Assembly: GCF_038502225.1 (NCBI RefSeq)
Contig: NC_091293.1
Location: 13,744,939-13,808,938 of the forward strand
Origin: Cherax quadricarinatus
Taxonomy: Eukaryota > Arthropoda > Malacostraca > Decapoda > Parastacidae
Direction: 5' to 3'
DNA length: 64,000 nt
This document shows, piece by piece, positions 10,029 through 20,308 of this stretch (its first letter is position 1; the number at the start of each line of letters is the position of its first letter). A program made the translations under genes and the position numbers. The notes under the pieces were generated by a model. That model saw nothing but the letters and a program-made list of their open reading frames with translations. It searched no databases and was not told the origin of the DNA.

Positions 10029-10072
10029 GTTAGAAGTGATCAAGGTCCCAGGACCGAAACGTTTTTCTAATA
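10029..10072 (+). ncRNA. Hammerhead-ribozyme-like motif H2 (core G3-C8)
   Basis: Same family as H1. Core GUGAUCA at 10036-10042, extra A at 10043, stem II GGUCC/GGACC fully paired (10044-10048 and 10051-10055), GAAAC 10056-10060, GUU 10061-10063, then UUUCUAAU. One extra U relative to H1 must bulge in stem I (GUUAGAA, 10029-10035). Stem II is intact here where H1 has A.C. Confidence 0.6.
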
Positions 10073-10103
10073 AATATGTTATAGTGTTTGCTTACGTGTC
10101 TTT

Positions 10104-10918
10104 TGTTACGAACATAGTCAGTTGGTCCCTGGGTTTTAGTGCTTTTCGTAACAAAAACTTAGTACGTCTAGGTACTCACTTCAGAGGAAAAGAAATTTTC
10201 TTAGTTTCTATTTAATTTATTAATAATCATAATAATCACTTAAATTCACCTTTTCATATTTTGCACTATGAGTAGAATACTTTTACCATTCCTCATTAAA
10301 ACAACACAGTACTGGGTTTAGTATTTACAAATGGCTCTGAGTGAGTCACGAAATATTAGTATAGGCACATGCACAGGCGTTGCCTAAAAACTCTAACACA
10401 TTAATAGATTTCTTATGATAGGGTTCACTTTACAATAAGTCCTCTTACACCACAGAGGCATGCTCACTTGGCTTCACTTTCTCTAAGAGCTTCTCAACCG
10501 CCTTCTCCAACCGAGATAAGTCTTAGCAGTAAGCTCCCGAAAATTCCTGGGATTTACTAGGGAGGCGAATGGTGGTTTAGAGGTAGATACTTCCCTCGAC
10601 CCTTCCTGGTCCAAAGGAAGGTATGAACTGAACTCTGTAAGGCTTTACCAGCCCACTTTGTCTCAGTCGGAACAGGGGTTGAGCAGCTCAAAACACCTAC
10701 TGGTGCTTGGCCAGGTCACCAGCAGCTGACACTAATTAAACGACCTAACTAAATACAAAGCTAAGTAATACGACCAGATAATATTATAGAGTAAATCCAT
10801 TTTAGCTACTAATGGAATTACTCCTGAATATAATATTAAATGAAATAGCAAAAATAACATGTAAAAGTATACCATTGTGATAAGAAACAGTACTTAAAAT
10901 GAACAAAAGGGTGTAACA
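10104..10918. mobile_element. Solo LTR, 815 bp, 5-bp target duplication
   Basis: The PLE terminal region is interrupted after GTCTTT and resumes with CTTTCTAAACC. The inserted block begins TGTTAC (10104) and ends GTAACA (10918), a 6-bp inverted terminus with TG...CA ends. TCTTT flanks it on both sides (10099-10103 and 10919-10923). No coding sequence is present. These are the marks of a solo LTR left by recombination between the LTRs of a retrotransposon. Its family and orientation are not determined; it does not match the gypsy or BEL LTRs elsewhere in the window. Confidence 0.85.
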
Positions 10919-10973
10919 TCTTTCTAAACCAACTTGTCGGTATTTATTACCAAGGTTTATACCATCAGAAATC

Positions 10974-11190
10974 TTCCCTATGAGGATAGACTGAGGACCC
11001 TGAATCTGCACTCTCTAGAAAGGCGTAGAATTAGGGGGATATGAATGAGGTGACTAAATGGAAAACGGGAATAAATTAAGAGATGTAAATAACATGCTCA
11101 AAATATCTAACCAAGACAGATCTCGCAGCAATGGTTTTAAGTTGGAAAAATTCAGATTTAGGAAGGATATAGGAAAACAATGGTTTGGTA
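10974..11190 (+). pseudogene. CR1 LINE copy D, second part
   Basis: Continues the CR1 ORF2 C-terminus after the PLE: IRN then LPYEDRLRTLNLHSLERRRI, with stops and frame loss further on, through a segment corresponding to FKLDKFRFRKDIGKYWFG of the longer copies. It ends at the 5' end of CR1 copy B, around GGTTTGGTA. About ten further bases (TAATAGAGTA) after copy B at 15489 fit its continuation. Confidence 0.8.
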
Positions 11191-11279
11191 GCTCCTGATT
11201 GAGTTGGCTTTTGCGCAGTGTTGATGTGTACTTAGCTCTGTGAAGACCTGTTTGCGCGCTCTCTAAGAATTGAAGCAAG

Positions 11280-12114
11280 ATGCCCTCCATCGAGCAACTT
11301 TACCAACAGCTTAAGGAAGAATTGAGGTTAGCGAAGGTGTAGATTCGGCGACTGACCGAGGAAAACAAGAAGATTCGTAGTAGTCCTCCTGTTTTGAGTC
11401 CTCAGGTCAAGAAGGGAAACTGGTCAGTGGCTGGACAGCAGGGAACGAAGTTTACGATCAAGAAGACGAATGGAAAAGTAGAAACGATGAAGAAGAAAGA
11501 GACTGCCGTGGAAACTGTTGTGGAAACATTTAATACATTCTCAGTGCTACCCGACGAATGTGAGTCGACTACTGGGAACGTCACGACGAACGACATCAAG
11601 GAAGGTAAGAATATTGTTGTTGTTGGGGATAGCCAAGTTAGGTATATGGATAGGGCGTTCTGCTTGAAGGACAGGAGTAGGAGACAGAGTTTGCTTTCCT
11701 GGGGCTGGGATGGAGGATATTGTTAGCCATCTGGATGACATCATGAGAGGTAATGGGAGCAATCCTATTATCTGTCTCAGTGCTGGAGGCAACGATGTTC
11801 GCAGACGTAGGAGTGAAGACCTGATTAGCAGGTATAGGTCAGCAATAGAAATAATTAGGAGTAAGGGTGGGAACCCTGTCATATGTGGTATTTTGCCAAG
11901 GAGAGGAGTTGGAAATGAATGGTTGTCCAGGGCAATTGGTGTCAATTGCTGGCTGGACAAATACTGTAAGGAAAATGGGGAAACATTCTTTGACAACTGG
12001 GACCTTTTCTATGGCAGAAATAACATGTATGCCAGGGATGGGGTTCACTTATCTAGGTCTGGGGTGGTAGCACTGGCAACTGCAGTGGAGGGAGCAGTTA
12101 GGACTTTAAACTAG
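11280..12114 (+). pseudogene. CR1 copy B ORF1, one stop and one frameshift
   Basis: Same protein as the open copy at 27624: coiled-coil start MPSIEQLYQQLKEEL, then the esterase-like domain with GDSQVRYMDRAF, LSAGGNDVRRR and ARDGVHLS. TAG at 11340-11342 interrupts the coiled coil, where copy C has Glu. A 2-nt deletion near 11687 (AGACAGAG for AGACAGAGAG) shifts the frame just after the block I serine region. The stop at 12112-12114 is 14 nt upstream of ORF2. Confidence 0.9.
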
Positions 12115-14804
12115 GAATAGTTAGTGGTATGGGTTTTGGCAGGAAAACAGTGAAGTCCCAGTGTAGTAATATTATGAGTTCTAGGGGAACTAGTAATAAG
12201 CAGAACGAGGTAGATATTGAAAAGCCAGGGACTTTGGGTGATAAGGACAGTAACAGGTTTAGTAGAAAAACAGAAATGAGCAGGAAGGGTAAAGAGAAAG
12301 GAGAGTCTTTCAATGTTTATTATGCTAATTACCGTAGTGCTAGGAATAAGATGGATGAGTTGAGATTAGTTGCTAGTGCAGGTAACATTGATGTATTTGC
12401 CCTAACTGAGACGTGGTTTAATTCAAAAAGTCGGGACATGCCTGCGGAATATCATATTCAGGGTTTTAAATTGTTCCAAGTAGATAGAAGTATCGGGAAG
12501 GGGGGTGGGGTGGCATTGTATGTCCGAGATCGCTTGAACTGTTGCATAAAAACGGGTATTAAGTCTGAAGTAACACATACAGAGTCTGTTTTGATAGAAT
12601 TTTCAGAGGGGCATGAAAAACTGATTTTAGGAGTGATATACCATCCCCCAAACTTAGATAGGGACCAAGGGAGACTACTATGGGAGGAAATTGTTAAGGC
12701 CACAAGGCACGATAATGTAGTAATTCTAGGAGACTTTAACTTTAGTCATATTGATTGGAATTTCTTGACTGGGAATTTAGAATCATACGACTTCTTAGAA
12801 GTAGTTCAGGATTGTTTTTTGAAGCAGTTTGTGACAGAACCTACAAGGGGAAATAACCTGCTTGACTTAGTTCTGGCAAACAATGAATCCCTTGTTAATA
12901 ATTTAGAAATTTCAAAGGAACTGGGTGCTAGCGACCACAAATCAATTACATTTAGCATTGAATGGAAGTACGATAGTAGTGATAACTCAGTAACAGTCCC
13001 AGATTTTCGCTTAGCAGAATGCTATGGGCTTAGAGAACACTTATCATCAGTTGACTGGGGTAACGAAGTGAGCTATCAATATGACAGTTTTCTGAACACT
13101 ATACATGCTGCTCAGAGAACGTTTATCCCATATAAAGAAATTAGATCAAATAGAAATGACCCAAAATGGATGAATAATAGGCTCAAATATCTACTAGGGC
13201 ATAAGAAAGGAATTTATAGGCGTATCAAAGGAGGTGAGGGTCATCTTATGAATCAGTATATTGACATTAAGAGGGACATTAAAAAGGGGATAAGAAAAGC
13301 TAAAAGGGACTATGAAATTAAAGTTGCTAGGGATTCTAAAACTAACCCAAAAAGTTTTTTCCAGGTCTATAGAACAAAAGTTAGAGATAAGATAGGTCCC
13401 CTTAAAAATAACTATGGGCACCTTACTGACAAAGAGAATGAAATGTGCTCGATTTTTAATAATTATTTTCTCTCAGTTTTTACACAGGAAGACACTAACA
13501 ATATTCCATTAATTAATTTTTATAGTGGGCTAGAAGAAGATAAATTATGTAACATCACAGTCACTAGTGAAATGGTTGTGAAGCAGATAGACAGACTGAA
13601 GCAAAATAAGTCGCCGGGTCCTGATGAGGTTTTTTCAAGGGTTCTTAGGGAATGCAAAATGGAAGTCTGTGAACCATTAACTAATATTTTTAATTTATCT
13701 CTTCAAACAGGTGTAGTGTCTGATGTGTGGAAGATGGCTAATGTAATTCCTATTTTTAAAACAGGGGACAAGTCGTTACTGTCAAATTACCGCCCAATAA
13801 GCCTGACCTCAATTGTAGGCAAATTACTAGAGTCAATTATAGCTGAGATTATAAGAAGCCATCTCGATAAGCATAGCTTGATTAATGATACTCAGCATGG
13901 ATTCACAAGAGGCCGGTCTTGTCTAACTAATTTATTAACTTTCTTCAGTAAAGCTTTTGAGGCTGTTGACCACGATAAAGAATTTGATATTATTTACTTA
14001 GATTTTAGTATGGCTTTTGATAGAGTTCCGCACCATAGACTGTTAAAGAAAGTGGCAGCTCATGGCATTGGGGGAAAAGTGCTCTCGTGGATCGAGTCAT
14101 GGCTCACTGAGAGGAAGCAGAGAGTGTCCATAAATTGGGTTAAATCCGAGTGGGGATCTGTAACAAGTGGTGTTCCACAGGGATCAGTCTTGGGCCCGTT
14201 GTTGTTTATAATATTTATCAATGATCTTGATGAGGGAATTACTAGTGATATGAGCAAATTCGCCGATGACACAAAGATAGGTAGGATTATTGATTCAAAC
14301 GTAGATGTTTTGGAACTTCAGGAGGATTTAAACAAACTCTATTCTTGGTCAGAAAAGTGGCAGATGCAGTTCAATGTAGATAAATGCAAGGTTCTGAAAC
14401 TTGGGAGTGCCCATAACCCTAGTACTTATAAGTTAAATGATGTAGAACTTAGCCATACAGATTGCGAAAAGGACTTGGGGGTTATGGTGAGCAGCAACCT
14501 TAAACCAAGACAGCAATGCCTAAGCGTACGTAATAAGGCAAATAGATTACTGGGATTTATATCAAGAAGTGAAAGCAACAGAAGTCCAGAGGTCATACTG
14601 CAGCTTTATACATCATTAGTAAGGCCTCACCTAGATTATGCAGCTCAGTTCTGGTCTCCATATTACAGAATGGACATAAATTCGTTAGTAAACATTCAGC
14701 ATAGGATAACTAAATTAATACATAGCATTAGAAATCTTGTGATGAATGGTTTGAAAAACCGACAAGTTGAAGATTGAGACACTTATGCAGCATATGGGAA
14801 TCTT

Positions 14805-14849
14805 TATTCAGGAAACGTTTCGCCACACAGTGGCTTCATCAGTCCAATA
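14805..14849 (-). ncRNA. Hammerhead-ribozyme-like motif, mirror copy of H5
   Basis: Exact reverse complement of the motif at 14923-14967, in the left arm of the hairpin unit. In a transcript spanning both arms, the long hairpin would compete with ribozyme folding. Confidence 0.55.
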
Positions 14850-14922
14850 CAAAGAGGAAGGCGTAAGGAGAGGAGGAGTATGAGGTAATCATACTCCTCC
14901 TCTCCTTACGCCTTCCTCTTTG

Positions 14923-14967
14923 TATTGGACTGATGAAGCCACTGTGTGGCGAAACGTTTCCTGAATA
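14923..14967 (+). ncRNA. Hammerhead-ribozyme-like motif H5 (core C3-G8)
   Basis: Stem I strands UAUU and GGA (14923-14929), core CUGAUGA (14930-14936) identical to the standard hammerhead core, extra A (14937), stem II GCCAC/GUGGC with UGU loop (14938-14950), GAAAC (14951-14955), GUU (14956-14958), then UCC, a two-base bulge UG, and AAUA (14959-14967). The predicted cut lies after 14958. Stem III is only AC/GU. The single A between core and stem II departs from the textbook motif and is present in every family here. Confidence 0.65.
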
Positions 14968-15488
14968 AAGATTCCCATATGCTGCATAAGTGTCTCAATC
15001 TTCATTAGAAATCTTCCTTAGGAAGAAAGATTGAAGACTCTTAAGTTACATTCACTTGTTAGACGAAGAATGAGGGGAGACCTGATCGAAGTGTATTAGT
15101 GGAAGATAGGTATTAATAAAGGGGATATTAATAAGGTCTTGAGGATGTCTCTCCAAGAGAGAACCCGCAGTAATGGATTTAAATTAGATAAGTTTAGATT
15201 TAGAAAGGACATAGGAAAGTATTGGTTTGGAAATAGGGTAGTAGATGAGTGGAACAGTCTACCTAGTTGGGTTATTGAGGCTGGGACTTTGGGTAGTTTC
15301 AAATTTAGGTTGGATTAGTACATGAGTGGGAGGGGTTGGATTTGAGTGGGACTTGCACATCAGAGCTTATTTCATGGGTGGCATTGAAAATTGGGCAAAT
15401 GTTTTGTTAGTGGGATGAATTGTAAAGGACCTGCCTAGTATGGGCCAACAGGCCTCCTGCAGTGTTCCCCCTTTCTTATGTTCTTATG

Positions 15489-15886
15489 TAATAGAGTAAT
15501 TCAATTCAAATTCAAAGTTTATTCTCTATAAGGATTACAATGCTGAGTTTACAGAAATTTGGTTATTGTTTGGTTTACATGTAGTAAAATTGTGATTACA
15601 GAGTGTACCACTAGAACGCTTAGCATGGCTAGGCATTTCGGGCATACTTAGTTTTATTCTTAATTGTAAAATATTACAAATTATGAGGTAAGTTGGTATT
15701 ATGGCTAAGTGACTAAATACTAGTTTATGAGTTTAGCAATGTGAATGCTTTTGTTTTGGCACAGTATATAGTTTCAGTATTGGAGTATCACAGGATTCAT
15801 TATTTTAAGACTGAGATTAATATTTCTGTTTATGGTCAAATGAGTGAGCGAGTGTAAGTGTGAACCACCAGGTGGTATTCGTGTAG
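15489..15886 (-). other. 3' UTR and tail of the minus-strand LINE at 15.9-21.5 kb
   Basis: On the minus strand this follows the ORF2 stop and ends in AATAAACTTTGAATTTGAAT, a short repeat-like tail. The first ten bases on the plus strand (TAATAGAGTA) fit CR1 copy D, so the LINE probably inserted at about 15499. No gene is seen. Confidence 0.6.
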
Positions 15887-18844
15887 TTAGTTGACGGGGT
15901 GTATCAGGGAGATAAGATGTTTTCTAATGGTAGTTTTGAAGGTGATGAATGTGTCTGCAGTTCTAGAGTTCTCAGGTAGGGTATTCCAGATTTTAGGGCC
16001 TTTGACATACATTGAATTTTTGTAAAGGTTTAGTCGGACACGGGGAATGTCGTAGAGATGTTTGTGTCTGGTGTTATGCCTGTGGGTTCTGTCACAACTA
16101 TCAAGAAAGCGTTTTAGGTCAAGGTTGATATTAGAGTTTAAGGCCCTGTAGATATAGATTGCACAGTAGTAAGTGTGGATGTACTGAACTGGGAGTAAGT
16201 TTAGATCTTTGAAGAGTGGGGGGGTGTGCTGCCAGGGATGGGATTTAGTGATTATTCTTACTGCAGCTTTTTGTTGGGTTATTATTGGCTTTAGGTGTGT
16301 TGCTGCAGTTGATCCCCAAGCACAAATAGCATAGGTGAGGTATGGATAAATAAGTGAGTGGTATAGTGTGAGAAGGGCATTTTGCGGCACGTAGTATCGT
16401 ATCTTGGAGAGGATCCCAACCGTTTTGGATACTTTTTTGGCTATATGCTGGATATGGGTGCTGAAATTCAGGTTGTTGTCAAGGTATAAGCCTAGGAATT
16501 TTCCCCCATTATTTCTGGTAATTAGAGTGTTGTCAATCTTAATGTTAATTTGTGCATCTCCTGCTCTGCTACCAAACATAATATAGTAAGTTTTGTCAGT
16601 GTTAAGCGTAAGTTTATTGGCTGTCATCCAAGTCGATATTTTAATCAGCTCCTCATTCACAATGGTGTTGAGGGTGGCAAGATTAGGGTGAGAGATGACA
16701 TAAGTCGTGTCATCAGCAAAGAGAATGGGTTTCAGGTGTTGGGATACGTTTGGAAGGTCATTGATGTATATGAGGAAGAGCAGGGGACCAAGGACACTTC
16801 CCTGCGGAACTCCAGTATCAAGTGGCCGTGTTGCTGATGCTGTGTCTTTAATGGTGACGTACTGATACCTATTAGTAATGTAAGATTTGAAATAAGCAAG
16901 CGCATGGCCTCTTATACCGTAGTGGTCAAGTTTGTGGAGTAGGATTTGGTGGTTTACTGTGTCAAAAGCTTTTCTTAGGTCAATAAAAATTCCTAGTGGA
17001 TATTCCTTATTTTCCAATGCTGTGTAAAGCAGATCTAGCATTTTTATGATTGCATCATTAGTGCTTTTATTTTTCCTGAATCCAAACTGGCAGGGGTTGA
17101 GTATGTTTTGAGCCGTTATAAATGAATACAGTCTCTTGTACACGAGTTTCTCAAAGATTTTGGATAGCAATGGTAAGTTAGATATTGGCCTATAGTTGTT
17201 TAAGTCTGTAGGGTCACCACCTTTATGTATTGGTGTAACCCTTGCCATCTTGAGTAGTTTCGGGAAGGTGCTAGTCTCTATTGACTTGTTAAAAAGTAAT
17301 GAAATAGCATGCGAAAGGACATGGGCCGCTCGCTTGTACAGTAATGGTGGGACATGAGACAGATTCCCCGAGTTATTTTTAAGTGACTTTATGATCCCAA
17401 TGACTTCCGTGGGCTCAGTTGGTGCAAGATAGAAGGAATTAGGGAAATTACCATCTAGGTAGTCCCCGGCATGGGCATTGGTATGTGGGATTTTACTGGC
17501 GAGATTAGATCCTATGTTTGAGAAGAAGTCGTTTATCTTGTTAGCTGTGTCAGTGGGATGTAGTGGTGTTTCATTAGGTTTAGTTAGGACAATATTCTTG
17601 GTTTTTCTCAGTTTGTGGGTCCCTAGAATCTGAGAGAGTGTTTTCCAGGTCTTTTTTATATCTCCTCTAGTGTCTGTGAATCTACTGGAGTAGTATAGTT
17701 GTTTGGCTTTTTTTATTACTTTGGTGAGAGCTGATGAATAGTGTTTAAGAGTATCTTTGTGTATTAAGCCCTGTCTATATTGCTTTTCATATTGGTGTTT
17801 CTTGTCTATGGATTTCAGAATGGTGCTGGTTAGCCATGGGCAACCAAGCCGTTTGTTTGTGATCTGTTTTGTTTTTATAGGACAATGTTTGTTGTATAGT
17901 CTAAGTAATTTGTTAAGAAAGATGTCTGTCCAGTCATCAATACCATTGGCCTTGGAGAATTCTGTAGGCCAATCAACAGTCTCTAGGTCAGCTGTGAACT
18001 TCCTTACTGAGGCCTCGTCATGGAGTCTAAATGAGACTTTGTTGTATTCAAGTGGTGGTTTACTAATGTTTGTCAGGAGGAAGGTAGGGTAGTGGTCTGT
18101 AGTGCTATCTGTGATTATCCCTGATTTAAGGGGGGCTAGTATATTGGTCCATATGTGGTCTATTATGGTTGCACTTGTCTCAGTGAGCCTGGTTGGTTTA
18201 GTTATTGTTGGTATGAGAAGTGTGTTGTTCATATTGTTGATGAAATCAGTTACAGGCTGATCATCTAGTAAGCCAAGGTTGATGTTGAAGTCTCCAGCTA
18301 AGAGAAGGTGGTGCTTATTCATTTGTCTGTTTGTTATTAGTGACTTTAATTTCTCACTGAAATTTGGGATGTTTGTGTGAGGTATCCGGTAAATGGCACC
18401 GATTGTTATAGGCGTCTTAAGGTTTTTTACAGTAAAATTAGCAAAAATGTATTCCCCATATTCATCACTAAAGCAAGTGGTGCTAAGACAAGATAATTGG
18501 TTAGAGTAATAGATTGCAATACCACCCCCAACTTGGTTTGTTCTGCAGTTGTGAATTGCTGTGTATCCTGGTAGAGGGTAGATATCTATTGTGTCCTGCT
18601 TAAGCCAGGTCTCAGTAAGAATAATGCAGGAGAAGGGTGTCTTTAGTGATTCAAGGAGTGCTAGGAGGTCATCATAGTGTTTGCTTAAGGACCTGATGTT
18701 GTAGTTAAGTACTGATAGACTTTTAGCATTGTTTAGGATAGTGGTGGCTTGTGATGCTGTGTAATAAAGGCAGTTACTTTCCAATAGGTTTTGATTGGGT
18801 GTCAGATTATGGAGGTTTAGATCAGGGTCAACGTGATCAATCAT
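15887..18844 (-). CDS. LINE ORF2, endonuclease-reverse transcriptase, 985 aa, open
   Basis: The N-terminal APE-type endonuclease (residues about 45-260) has LNYNIRSLSKHYDDL, LTETWL, AGDFNINLG and the C-terminal STTDHYPTF. The RT (about 490-760) has NYRPISNLPLLSKIFEKLVY, FRKNKSTNDAI, FIDLRKAFDTVNH, TGVPQGSVLGPLLF and catalytic FADDTTY (plus about 16700-16722). A C-terminal region of about 200 residues includes PYLTYAICAWGS and ends LISLIHPVN. No internal stop or frameshift. Expected role: cleave target DNA and copy the element RNA from the nick. The start is the first Met, about 45 residues before the endonuclease. How it is translated 1.46 kb downstream of ORF1 is unknown. Confidence 0.93.
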   Translation of the reverse strand: MIDHVDPDLNLHNLTPNQNLLESNCLYYTASQATTILNNAKSLSVLNYNIRSLSKHYDDLLALLESLKTPFSCIILTETWLKQDTIDIYPLPGYTAIHNCRTNQVGGGIAIYYSNQLSCLSTTCFSDEYGEYIFANFTVKNLKTPITIGAIYRIPHTNIPNFSEKLKSLITNRQMNKHHLLLAGDFNINLGLLDDQPVTDFINNMNNTLLIPTITKPTRLTETSATIIDHIWTNILAPLKSGIITDSTTDHYPTFLLTNISKPPLEYNKVSFRLHDEASVRKFTADLETVDWPTEFSKANGIDDWTDIFLNKLLRLYNKHCPIKTKQITNKRLGCPWLTSTILKSIDKKHQYEKQYRQGLIHKDTLKHYSSALTKVIKKAKQLYYSSRFTDTRGDIKKTWKTLSQILGTHKLRKTKNIVLTKPNETPLHPTDTANKINDFFSNIGSNLASKIPHTNAHAGDYLDGNFPNSFYLAPTEPTEVIGIIKSLKNNSGNLSHVPPLLYKRAAHVLSHAISLLFNKSIETSTFPKLLKMARVTPIHKGGDPTDLNNYRPISNLPLLSKIFEKLVYKRLYSFITAQNILNPCQFGFRKNKSTNDAIIKMLDLLYTALENKEYPLGIFIDLRKAFDTVNHQILLHKLDHYGIRGHALAYFKSYITNRYQYVTIKDTASATRPLDTGVPQGSVLGPLLFLIYINDLPNVSQHLKPILFADDTTYVISHPNLATLNTIVNEELIKISTWMTANKLTLNTDKTYYIMFGSRAGDAQINIKIDNTLITRNNGGKFLGLYLDNNLNFSTHIQHIAKKVSKTVGILSKIRYYVPQNALLTLYHSLIYPYLTYAICAWGSTAATHLKPIITQQKAAVRIITKSHPWQHTPPLFKDLNLLPVQYIHTYYCAIYIYRALNSNINLDLKRFLDSCDRTHRHNTRHKHLYDIPRVRLNLYKNSMYVKGPKIWNTLPENSRTADTFITFKTTIRKHLISLIHPVN

Positions 18845-19019
18845 CTTCTAGGTTTAGAATTATGGTTATTTATATCCTGAGTTGTGTGTTGAGTTCTACT
18901 ACTGATATCTGTAGTGGTTGGAAGTTTGGACAAGTATATAGCTAGAGTATTTTGGTCATGTAGGGTATAGTCACTACTACACATAATGAAGTTGATGTTG
19001 TCTGTGTGTTGTGCTGGAA

Positions 19020-19760
19020 TGAACTAAAGTACAACTAGGTATAAACTAGTAATATAAAAATACAAATTAAAAATAGAACAAGACTCTCACTTGTAATTGC
19101 ACTAAGGTCTAATAATGACTTTTGTGGAGTCTATGTTTTGAGCTAGAGTGAGCTAAAGTACAATAGGTTTAATCTAATAATATAAAAGTACAAATTAAAA
19201 ATAGCACTAGTCTCTCACTAGTAATTGCACTATGGTCTAATATAGTGAAATTGGTATTGACTATGTCTTGAGGTAGAATGAGCTATGGTACAACTGAATT
19301 TAATCTAATAATATAAAAATACAAATTAAAAGTAGCACCAGTCTCTCACTAGTAATTGCACTATGGTCTAATATAGTGAATTTGGTATTGACTATGTATT
19401 GAGCTAGAAAGAGCTATAGTACAACAACTTTAGTCTAATAATATAAAAATACAAATTACAAATAGCACCAGTCTCTCACTAGTAATTGCACTATGGTCTA
19501 GTATAGTGAATTTGGTATTGACTATGTATTGAGCTAGAAAGAGCTATAGTACAATAGTTTAGTCTAATAATATAAAAATACAAATTACAAATAGCACCAG
19601 TCTCTCACTAGTAATTGCACTATGGTCTAGTATAGTGAATTTGGTATTGACTATGTATTGAGCTAGAATGAGCTAGAGTAAAACTGTGATTAATCTAATA
19701 ATATAATAAAGGAACAAGACTCTCAATTGTAATTGCACTAAGGTCTTATATAAGTTGTTT
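19020..19760 (-). repeat. About 129-bp tandem repeat, six copies, between the LINE ORFs
   Basis: The phrase GTAATTGCACTA recurs at about 19093, 19221, 19353, 19482, 19611 and 19729, giving periods of 128, 132, 129, 129 and 118 bp. Each unit also carries CTCTCACTAGTAATTGC and AATATAAAAATACAAATTA. The units are AT-rich and non-coding. The inner copies resemble each other most, as expected for local expansion. Confidence 0.9.
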
Positions 19761-20308
19761 ACAAGAATTAGAGTATAATTAGATTTAAATTGACAGGATA
19801 AAATACACAAATTAAGGTAGCAAGATAATAATAAAAAAAAGAATTGATAAAAATAAAAATGGCAATGACTTGGTTATAATATGCTAGTAAGATGGTAGAC
19901 AGGATGATATAAAAGTTGTAGTTGAAAATACTAGGTTAAAAAAGTATGGAATAAAAATGGTCAGTAAAAGAAGTTTACAATAAGTTTGATCAATATAGTT
20001 TAAAGTAAAATTGGGCAATAATAGGGATTTAGAATAAAATTGGGCAATTGAGTATTTTTTAAAGTGAGGTAGAATTATTGAAGACAAGTTATGGTTAGTT
20101 TATAAAAAAATAAGATGGAACAGTGATGTGGTAAGTTGTAAAAAAGGAGATAGATTCTGTAGATATTTAATACAATTAAGACTATGAGGTAGAATGGTCG
20201 TTGAGTACAACAATGACAATTAAAAGTAGTTGGAGTATTAGAATTTTAGGGGGGCACAAATTTATGACAATATAACACTAACGGTGGACTATGGGTATTA
20301 TCTGCACT
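19761..20308 (-). other. LINE inter-ORF spacer, AT-rich, no gene seen
   Basis: AT-rich sequence between the 129-bp repeats and the ORF1 stop. It contains diffuse short motifs such as AAAATTGGGCAAT twice, but no open frame with a recognisable domain. Confidence 0.55.

Larger units (their letters stand above)
7727..10963 (+). mobile_element. PLE insertion (3.2 kb) with 10-bp target duplication, itself invaded
   Basis: Flanked by ATCAGAAATC at 7717-7726 and 10964-10973 inside CR1 copy D. Contents in order: an inverted, truncated terminal piece (7727-about 7812) that starts within the stem II loop of the hammerhead-like motif; RT C-terminus plus GIY-YIG (7814-8791); a CR1 3' fragment (8786-8894); the PLE 3' terminal region, split by a second PLE (8972-10017); motif H2; and the last part of the terminal region, split by a solo LTR (10104-10918). 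A partial inverted terminal copy at the 5' end is a typical PLE arrangement. Confidence 0.85.
14739..15002. mobile_element. PLE terminal inverted pair (hairpin unit) with 13-bp target duplication
   Basis: CATTAGAAATCTT occurs at 14726-14738 and 15003-15015, and the CR1 reading frame is restored when the block between is removed. The block consists of a short non-repeated lead (14739-14768), then two 115-bp arms that are exact reverse complements (14769-14883 and 14889-15003) around GGTAA. Each arm holds a hammerhead-like motif, with an AAUAAA-type segment distal to it. No coding capacity. It looks like a non-autonomous PLE product made only of terminal repeats in head-to-head arrangement. Confidence 0.9.
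12129..15345 (+). pseudogene. CR1 copy B ORF2 (endonuclease-RT), interrupted
   Basis: Open from MGFGRKTVKSQCSN at 12129 to the PLE insertion at 14738. Endonuclease motifs: NYRSARNKMDEL, TETWFNS, GDFNFSHIDW, GASDHKSI (residues about 60-280). RT motifs: NKSPGPDEV (about 500), SGVPQGSVLGPLLF and FADDTK (residue 711, codons from 14259). After the insertion the C-terminal part resumes at 15004 but carries TAG at 15097-15099 and 15316-15318 before the natural stop at 15343-15345. The first 850 residues have no stop, so most decay is at the 3' end. Confidence 0.93.
11189..15488 (+). mobile_element. CR1 LINE copy B, near full length, split by PLE hairpin
   Basis: Starts at about 11189 in the leader (AGCTCCTGATTGAGTTGG, shared with copy C but about 50 bp shorter) and ends at 15488 with the octamer tail TTCTTATGTTCTTATG. 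It contains ORF1 (11280-12114), ORF2 (12129-15345) and a short 3' UTR with the ATGGGCCAACAGGCC hallmark. A 264-bp PLE unit (14739-15002) interrupts ORF2. It was inserted into CR1 copy D. Confidence 0.92.

Noticed and set aside
12098..12703. Minus-strand frames opposite CR1 ORF2 (also at 13194, 14060, 28441, 28766, 29538, 30404)
   Set aside because: They recur at the same relative place in every CR1 copy and carry no domain; antisense shadows.
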